Source: Nemopilema nomurai (taxonomy: Eukaryota > Cnidaria > Scyphozoa > Rhizostomeae > Rhizostomatidae). Taken from it: 64,000 bases of DNA. The position numbers were made by a program, and so were the translations under genes. This document shows positions 56,676-64,000 of this stretch, in pieces. The DNA lies in assembly GCA_003864495.1 (NCBI GenBank), contig PEDN01001356.1:558001-622000 (forward strand), given 5' to 3'. The notes beneath the pieces were generated by a model. It made no database searches. It was not told the origin of the DNA and saw only the letters and a list, made by a program, of their open reading frames with translations. Every line of letters begins with the position of its first letter. Position 1 is the first letter of the stretch.

Positions 56676-57050
56676 TTACTTTGGCTCAAAATTAAAGATA
56701 TTTTCAAACGAAATTTTACTTTCATTCGTTTGAGATTGAATATCTTGTAAAGATGAGCATTGACTTTCCAAAGTTGACCGAGCGGCAAAGTTGAATTTAT
56801 TTAAATCGGCTGGTTTAGCAAAACGAGGAGCAAAGAGGTTTGAAGTGTAATTTGCAGAATTAGGCATGTTACCAATGCCTAATCTTAACCAAAGCAAAGT
56901 AATGGGCTGCTGATCTGCTTTACATAAACTCCTTGGCTCAAACATGGCATTAAACAGATGAAAGAATTGTGACTGTGTTTGAGGATAACCAGACATGTGG
57001 GTAGACCTAACACACTTGACAGGCCTATCATACAGAATAGAGAGCTCCAC
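56676..57050 (-). other. Open frame of 124 codons, unrecognised
   Basis: Reads without stops on -, with FFHLFNAMFEPRSLCKADQQ, ITLLWLRLGIGNMPNSANYT and a Ser/Asn-rich end. No domain recognised. It follows the MADF gene on the same strand and could be its upstream part or a chance frame. Confidence 0.25.
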
Positions 57051-57118
57051 CTTTGAGTACTTAAGTCATGAGTGAGCTTCAAATCACCAGCTATACCCAA
57101 GGAAGCTGCATTGTACAT

Positions 57119-57984
57119 GCAGTTCCTATCATCCTAAAAATTGTAGAGTTTTTTTTTTAAAAAATTGAGTCTTAGAGCTCTAGAGTGTGCAAATTTGTAC
57201 TAAAAGCAAAATTTTCATATACATTTACTGGCTTCTCCTCTGTATTTCTAATAATTTATCTCACAATAACCTATGGCCCAGCAGACATTATCAGGGGTGT
57301 CATTTTTCATGGCCTCAAGGACATAATTTACAAATTGCAAAGTTTCAAGGATCGCGATATTATATTATGAGTATGGTTATTTCATTTTTAATGAGAAAAT
57401 TAGAACCCTGAAGATTCGATTGAATTATTGTCATTAGTGTATATAATGTGTGTGATAAACAGGCCTGGAGAGATATAGATGTGAGTCCCAGCTTTTGAAG
57501 GTACACTGATCGAAAAGATATCTAATTAAAATTGTGATCCTTTCTTAGTCTAGGCTTTATTTACATACAGGCTGGAGATATGGTAAAGGATAAAATAGGG
57601 AAATATGAGAAGAAAAATTTTGCAGGAAAAACGTATTTGAGTTCAAATAGATTTGAGAAAGCAACAAGGGACATCGCACAATCCTCTGAATCAAAACAGT
57701 TGCTGACATCAATTTGTCTTGAATCATGCTCCTCGGCATTGATTGAGTCTATGTAACCTTACAATGACTCTGTCTGCAACTCTAAGACAAACAGGGAAAT
57801 CAATGTTGTCTTGGGAGTTAAATTGAATACTTTAACCTTGTTTTTCACAATGTCGTTTTGAGAAAAATGATGTTCTCATGTGAGAACAGTGAGAATACCT
57901 GGATCCGCCCCTGGAGGTTTGAAAATACGGATCACTACTTCAGAGAGAGCACTACATCTACTGATTTGCAAAACATTCCAATTG
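57119..57984. other. No gene recognised
   Basis: AT-rich, no frame or repeat that I can support. Confidence 0.4.
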
Positions 57985-58159
57985 TAAGGCCCTGGTAACA
58001 CGAGAACAGAACAGAACGGAACAGAACTATTTCAGAGGTGTTCACACGATGTTGGAACTATGCTCCTTCGCAGAAATCGGCCACGCAGGAAGAACGTTGT
58101 GTGACTGATAATTACCGCCTTTTCAGTTGTTGACACAAAATGGCTGCTGAAAAGGTGAA

Positions 58160-59153
58160 AAATATGGCGCAAGGCAAATAAAATGACCCAGACAAATCTT
58201 TGCAGGCAACAAAAAACTTGGTTTCGACGAGGAATAGAGCCAGATACGAACAAATAGCAATGAAGATGCAGGAGGCCTACACAACTTATCGCGAAGGAGA
58301 ATTTGGTAACAAGAGAGAGGATATAAAGAAGGACAGAGTAACCAGCAAGATTAATGTAACCAGAAGGACACATTAACCAGAATTGGGGGAGGACGCATAA
58401 TCATGACTTTTATGACCTATGTAATGACGTTTGGGGAACTCCTGTTAACAGCATTGATGATGGACTTGATTCATTAATAAGAAGCACTGCAACAACCAAA
58501 TCAAGCGAAGTAGATTTTCCAGGAGCATCAACACCATTTTCCACTGTAGATGCTGCTCTTTCTTCTAAGTTGAATATTGCAAATGGTACTCCAGGTACTC
58601 CATCTGCTCACAGAGATAAAGATTAAGCACAGCTTGACTCAGCAACTGAAAATGAGCAAGATGCAGTTGCTTCTGGGGGTACAGCCAACTGCAAGAATAC
58701 AGCTCATGGATGGCCTACTAATAGACCACAAAGATCTTAGATTGTCAAAAAATGTGGGAAAGGAGATACTGATACACAGTTTATTTAGATTGCCAGAGAT
58801 GACCAAGAATTCGAAGAGGAACTTTTTCGCCACATTAAGGAAACTGATGTGGCTATCAAACGAATATGACAGACTTGACTTCAACAGTGCAAACAGTTGG
58901 CAATGTAATTGTTGCTGGTTTGACTTCGCTGACACAAATGTTGCAACAGCCAAACTTAACAACAGGTCAAGTACCTTCGGCATGGCATGGAAATGCTCAG
59001 ATTATGACAGTGCAATTTCACAGACCAGTGCAGGGCAGGTACAATTATGCAAATGGAGCAACAGCACATTATTTTATGCATAATGGAGAAAATGTCTCAA
59101 GGACAGGTCTTTCATCTGAGGAACCAGAAGAAACCTACACAACATTATTTTAA
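58160..59153 (+). pseudogene. Harbinger Myb/SANT-like protein, remnant
   Basis: After a damaged N-terminus, one frame reads DLCNDVWGTPVNSIDDGLDS and ASTPFSTVDAALSSKLNIAN (58410-58625), then FEEELFRHIKETDVAIKR (about 58812-58866), and the next frame DLTSTVQTVGNVIVAGLTSL through 59150. The Ser/Thr-rich middle and the hydrophobic TSTVQTVGNVI helix are typical of the C-terminal half of Harbinger-associated Myb/SANT proteins. Several stops and shifts break it. Confidence 0.55.
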
Positions 59154-59439
59154 TGAAAACCAACAATTGTATTATGAACCAACAATATTAACTTTTTGAT
59201 TACAAACTGAAGTTGATATACAGCAATGAACTTTTCTAAGATTTCTGTTCCTTTAACTTACTACTAGCGTTTTTTCAAAGATTTGATAACAAGTATCGTT
59301 CAATGGCACACAACTTTTACATTTTCAACTTTTAGTTTAGTAGTTTAATAATAGTAGAGTAACATGAATAAATGATACACAAGTAACAATAATTTGTTCA
59401 CTCTCACTCAAACAACGTTTTGAAAGTCTGACAAATTAG

Positions 59440-59815
59440 TTTTCCACCAGCTTCACTTGATACTGCTCTGTAATTCATATGCGTCATAATGTGCATCATA
59501 TGCCTTGGCAGCATCATGTGTTGCACTCTGTATTTGCTCGCAGTATATTTCACAAAAATTGTGAAGGATGAAGCAAGCCATAATAACTGCTGGTAGGTCT
59601 TCCATTTTTATTTCCATTGGTCGTCACAGACAACTCCATCTTGCTTTTAACCTTCAACAGGTACACTCTATTACCATTCTGGCTGATGACAATTTGAAGC
59701 CTAAAAGTTGCTCCTCCTTGTTTCCACCACCCCCTGCAATTCCCTTCATCAGTGGGTAAGCAGGGTCCCAAGAAGACAAATTGGTACTGGGTCAATCCCA
59801 TCAACTATCACTATA
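59440..59815 (-). pseudogene. Harbinger transposase C-terminal fragment
   Basis: On - the frames give PIVIVDGIDPVPICLLGDPA-type sequence (second Asp region), then LMKGIAGGGGNKEEQLLGFK, MVIECTCGRLKARW with the Glu, and DLPAVIMACFILHNFCE. Several single-base shifts separate these pieces. The first Asp and the N-terminus are missing. Confidence 0.7.
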
Positions 59816-60252
59816 GGATTCTTTGGTATTGTTCTTTCATTTAAGGCTACGGTAAACGTTTTCTGGACGAAAACATCCGTTTTTCGATTACTTTATATTC
59901 TGATAGCCGAATTAATAAGGTACATATTGATACCATGTTTGAAGTTAGAAGAAGTTTTGAAAGTGGAGAAAATCCTGTATAAACGAAGGTTTCCATAATT
60001 TCCTTATCAAAGTTTCTAGCAGTGGTTTTCAAATTTTCTCGACCTGTCCAGCCGATTATCGTTGTTCTGCTTCTTGTGGTTTGTGTGAGAGTATGGCACA
60101 TCCATTAATTGTTGTGTTTATTTTAAGACGCTAATTGATCTTTTTTCCAATGCACTGTTACCAACAAGATGGATTTTCCATTACAAGTGAAGCATACTTT
60201 AATATGTTTAATCCTGCAATTAAATCCTGACATTTTTATTATTTATCATTAG

Positions 60253-60415
60253 ATATTTGAGGGCAGTTGCATATCGTTGGGTAGTAAGGTGGATTTTTGG
60301 TTATCTGGGCTGGGGCAACACAAGACCCCTTCCAGCATGCATCTACAACCATATAAGGGGAAAATATCCAGTAGCAGAAGCTATAGGGTATGCCTCTGCT
60401 AAAGAAAGGCATTGA
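60253..60415 (+). pseudogene. P2RX7_C protein, last exon only (copy D)
   Basis: YLRAVAYRWVVRWIFGYLGW then TRPLPACIYNHIRGKYP and a stop. This is the third exon seen in copies B and C. The earlier exons (acidic leader, CxCGxC) are not found upstream; that space is occupied by the Harbinger B remnant. Confidence 0.75.
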
Positions 60416-60540
60416 CCTCCAAAAGGTAGGTACATTCCATTCGTCACTGCATGTTGTTATTTTTATATAATGAAAAAAAGTTGCTGGAAACAGTATATAT
60501 ATAACATTATAAATAAAAAAAAAGCAAAATATCAATCCAA

Positions 60541-63479
60541 TCAGTCAGATGGAGGGGCAACTGTTGCTTCTGGACAGTGGTCTCTTGGATGACCCAACTT
60601 TGGCTTCTTGCATTTCTTACAAGAGGGTGGGGCTCTTGTCTTTTTTTGAATGATGGCAGGAGAAGCTGATGACTTCAGCTCTTGTTCAACTATAAACATA
60701 ATTAGGTAGTTTTTGTTCTTTTGTTTTTGTTCAACTATAAACATAATTAGGAAGGAGTAGAATTTTTGGGTTGCTTGAACATTTCATTGACAAGTAACTG
60801 TCCTAGTGAACAAAATAAATTCACAGAGTTGAAACTTTACACAAATGGCCCATGCAGACTGTAACAGGGCATACCTCAACAGCAAATATTAGCATACTTC
60901 AAAAGCAAAAAATTGAACTGTAGGTGAGGTAATCACAGAACTTGTCCACCCTGTTCGGTATACTGCTTAAATCATGAATTCCCCCCCCCCCCTGCAAGAC
61001 TTCATAGCCCTTTAACCCTGGTAAAAGAACATTAATTCAAATCGGGAATTGTGATGATGATCAAAACCTACTTGTTGGATAATATGGAGTCTGTATAGAC
61101 TTTCTTTCATTGTGGTACCTGATTGCATCAGCTTTTGTACGTCGGTCTGTGAACTGACTTGTCAGTGACTCTGGGATATCTCGGGTAAAATTATCAAAGG
61201 CTTCTTTCAGGTCTTGTATTGATTTTGACAGCATAATGTCTTTGATATCGTTAACATAACCTGTTAAGAGCAAAAAATTATCCTCAAACTTAAACCAATC
61301 TTTAAATTTTATTTCTTAGAGCCTGTGAAGTCTACTAGGAAGAAATCACTTAAAACAACAAATACAAAAGTGCCTTACTATAAGTTGGAGGAACAGCAAC
61401 CACACGCACTAATTCTTCTCCAAGCTTGAACTTTGGGTAAAGCACATTGTAGGATAGTTCACCATCAGTAGTCCTTTTTCTTTCCCTCTGAATATTATTA
61501 TTGAAATGCATGGCAGCCAATACATGTCTAAAAGTATCAAAGAAAAGAGATATTTTATTTATAGTAATTGTAATGAAATTACAGTAATTGTAAAGTCATT
61601 ATATTTTATTGAATTATCTAGAGTTTTGCAAGTCTCATATATACTGTTATTTTTTGGTATGATATGATTATGATCGCATCAGATGTTGTTTTTTATTCTT
61701 TGTTTCAAACCATAAGAATAAATTTTTAGGCACATGTTCTGCAGACTACTTTACAATGATATAAAGTATCCAGTCACGAGGCTCAATTTCTTCATGGGCA
61801 CAATTTTGGAATAAGGGATCTGGATGGTCTGAATGTTGATCTGCAACATGGTGCATTATCGAATTCCATTTTGCAATAATAAGTTCTCCAAAGCCTTGTT
61901 TTGTGGAAACAGCACACCAATACAAATGGTTTCGAATTCATTTCATCCATGATTTAAAAATATAATTTCCCTTTTCTTGACTTGCTGCTAGGAGTCTCTT
62001 TGTTATGCTTTTGGATACATGCCAGAAGTCATGGAAGTGCTTTGTCTCTGGCTCTGATTCGCAGATCCATTTTGCTATGCTTCTGTGTCTGTCACTGATG
62101 AAAGAAGGTATCTTCAATCCAGCATTCTTCAGAAATTCAAAGCTTCCTTTGCACCAAATAATTCCATTGCATTGGAACTCCCAGCTTGATTGGCCTGAAA
62201 ATGAGATATTGCAACCAAGTTACTTTATATTCAAAGACTTTAAAGCTGTACTTATACTTAGTATCTCTCATCACTGTATTTTCCTGATGGGTATATTTTA
62301 TTTATTTATAGAAAGAATGTATATCACCTGTACAACTTCAAAATGGACAATTTTTTAGATGGAGTTGCAGAACATTGTACAAGCACCATATTTTGCATTG
62401 TGCCCCATCGAATCAAAACATCCATCTCCTGACCATTGGACATTCTTCAGATCCTTCACTTTTTCGATTAGTGATTTCCATTGTTTGTTCCATTGCAACA
62501 GTACAGAGGGAAATAAAAACTTTCTTTGATGAAGAAAAAAAGTACGCACTGATATTGCTAACAATCCCATGTGTTTGAACATAAGAAGAACTTGACTTAT
62601 GGAAACACCAGATGTCAAAATGGCAAAACTCATCATAAGATTCCCTGCAGGAACTTTTCCAAATAGCAATGGCTGACTCTTCCACCTGAACTCCTCGCCA
62701 CATTGCCTGCAAGACTGGGTAACAGTTGCCATTGAGCCTGTTCGATGTATCTCAACATTGGGCTTATCTGCTTTACAATTGAAACAGAACTCGTTGAATA
62801 TTGCCATCATCATACCGAAGAAGACAATAAATTTGGGCTCATCAGTAGGTTTAGTCTCAGGGCTACAACTGAAAATGAGAATGAAGTGTCAACATTTCAT
62901 TCAATATAATAATGTGAACTTTAATGTTGCTTATAGTAAAATTTTTATTCAATGTTCAGTATAATGTTCAAAAGCTTTTTTTGTTCTCTACCGTTTTCAG
63001 TAACTTTTACCCAGGAATTATGAAAATTCAGCTCAACTATCTGACCCCTCCCAGTCCACCTGTCCCTATGAATTTGTGTTTACCATTAAGAGAAACCAAG
63101 AGTAGGTAATTTCCTTTTCCCACTTTGTGTTGCTTCCACAGCCATGTTTTTGCTTGGACATGTAATTTTTACACAGCGTATAATGTTTACTTACTCAACT
63201 TTTTTTTTAATCAAATTTTACATCAGTATCAAGGACCTCTTCGTCTGATAAAAATTCTGTTTCTTCATGACTTGACCAGTCCGTATCCGATTCTTCAAAT
63301 TCAGTCTCGTCACGCGGTATAATGTCACTCATCTCTGAAAATGTTCTTTTTCTTGCTACACCTTCATCAGTATTTACCAAATTTGGAGACAATTCATTGA
63401 AGCTTTGTGTTTTCTTTTGTTCAAAACTGCTGAATGTTTTGTGTCTCACTTTTTTATTCTCGGGTGTCCCCCATGCCAA
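60541..63479 (-). pseudogene. Kolobok-type transposase, copy D
   Basis: Exons on -: 63479-63210 (acidic: ETEFEESDTDWSSHEETEFL), about 62880-62365 (EFCFNCKADKPNVEIHRTGS, CRQCGE, QPLLFGKVPAGN, then WSGDGCFDSMGHNAKYG with the first Asp), about 62190-61812 (HFHDFWHVSKSITKRLLAAS with the second Asp, one stop, then RNHLYWCAVSTKQG), about 61530-61380 (LYPKFKLGEELVRVVAVPP), 61266-61065 (DIKDIMLSKSIQDLKEAF) and 60690-60541 (CKKCKKPKLGHPRDHC zinc knuckle). The exon with the catalytic Glu (QTSxLExYHS) and the THAP exon are not found, so this copy cannot be active. Confidence 0.75.
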
Positions 63480-64000
63480 TGCAACAATATGATGTTTCTC
63501 ACTATGACAGTCGCCCTATGACATACCATTTCCTGACAATTCGCATGCTACGCAGTGCATCAAAAAATGGCGGAAATGTCGACCAGAAGAAATTCAAAAC
63601 AGCTGACAAGTATGGCTTTGATACCATGGTCATAGATGACGTCTGCATGCATGTTTTGGACGACTATGCGAGACACGTCAGGCCGAAGTTTCATCCAAAA
63701 TGCGAATATCTGCTACTGACGTGCAATGGCAACGAAGCTGAGTCAAGCAATGTGCTTGCTCGTCTATGAAGCTGCAAGCATGCATGTGTACCCAACACGT
63801 TACTGACAAATAATCGAAACTGAGAGTTCTGATGCTCTATCCCTTGAAGAACAAGAGCTGATATCGCAAGATCAAAAACACTTCAAATGTTGCAAGGATT
63901 CATTATCGCAAAAAAGCGTTCGCGAGACGTTGCCGAAAAGGGGAATCACTGCATCAAGAAGCTGAGGGGAGAATCTGGAGAACAGCTAGACAGCTCTTTG
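63480..64000 (+). pseudogene. Tyrosine-recombinase-like (Crypton-type) fragment
   Basis: The + frame reads RSASKNGGNVDQKKFKTADK, FDTMVIDDVCMHVLDDYARH and VRPKFHPKCEYLLLTCNGNE to 63767. After a stop and frame changes the sequence continues with ETESSDALSLEEQELISQDQ and then NVARIHYRKK. The order YLLLT-x-NG, an EQxxIS-x-DQKH block and a VARIHY end resembles the catalytic C-terminus of tyrosine recombinases of the Crypton type, whose His and Tyr fall in the last block. It runs to the edge of the window and replaces the THAP end of Kolobok copy D. The assignment is by motif resemblance only. Confidence 0.4.

Larger units (their letters stand above)
57985..59815. mobile_element. PIF/Harbinger transposon B, remnant
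   Basis: AGGCCCTGGTAACACGAGAACAG near 57990, followed by TTCACACGATG near 58041, has the look of a Harbinger end. Within it a Myb/SANT-type protein gene on + (about 58160-59153) faces the C-terminal part of a DDE transposase on - (59815-59440). The transposase's N-terminal half and the right terminus are not found, so the element is truncated. It lies next to, and may have split, the P2RX7_C gene of Kolobok copy D. Confidence 0.6.

Noticed and set aside
59820..59860. Right terminal repeat of Harbinger B (AGGCTACGGTAAACG)
   Set aside because: It resembles the left end in direct, not inverted, orientation, so it is not a valid partner.
1..64000. tRNA or rRNA genes
   Set aside because: No cloverleaf with A and B boxes or conserved rRNA segments seen on either strand by eye.

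Overview
This looks like nuclear DNA from an animal, most likely a marine invertebrate. An anthozoan cnidarian fits best, because the transposon families present (Kolobok-type with THAP and P2RX7 C-terminal domains, DUF6589 with RecQ helicase, ISL2EU with YqaJ nuclease) are typical of coral and anemone genomes; that placement is inference. The DNA is AT-rich, reading frames are cut by GT-AG introns, and there are no operons, ribosome binding sites, rRNA, tRNA or CRISPR arrays. I see no gene that is clearly an ordinary host gene. Nearly everything recognisable is transposable-element DNA, much of it nested.

Layout. 1-2436: right part of a Kolobok-type element (copy A). 2437-10852: AT-rich DNA with a few weak exon-like pieces and a short tandem repeat. 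10853-25318: an ISL2EU-type element (AT target duplications) holding two partial YqaJ nuclease copies, a decayed piggyBac transposon, and a THAP/DDE transposase gene that is split by a complete Kolobok-type element (copy B, 18180-24926, flanked by TTAAA). 25414-37198: a deleted BEL/Pao LTR element with two LTRs. Inside it sits a deleted ISL2EU-type element (27454-36657), and inside that element's left terminal repeat sits a 7.1-kb AcademH-like transposon (27634-34767) encoding a DUF6589 protein and a RecQ-like helicase. 37199-43279: remains of an unrecognised protein-coding element, interrupted by a PIF/Harbinger transposon (39366-42413, TTA duplication). 44532-49248: a third ISL2EU-type element (THAP transposase plus YqaJ). 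49296-50649: a YqaJ-PHD gene. About 50716-53865: truncated Kolobok copy C. 55304-57050: a BEL fragment, a MADF/BESS gene and an unknown frame. 57985-59815: Harbinger remnant. 60253-63479: Kolobok copy D. 63480-64000: tyrosine-recombinase (Crypton-like) fragment.

How the genes work together. Each DNA transposon carries a transposase gene and a second gene, and the two converge in copies where both are visible: transposase with P2RX7_C protein (Kolobok-type), transposase with SAP/SWIM/YqaJ nuclease (ISL2EU), DUF6589 protein with RecQ helicase (AcademH-like), transposase with Myb/SANT protein (Harbinger). The most interesting signal is the P2RX7 C-terminal ('ballast') domain gene, which recurs next to the Kolobok-type transposase in all four copies and so looks like a standard accessory gene of this transposon family. 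In three copies a TGACGTCA palindrome lies just upstream of that gene.
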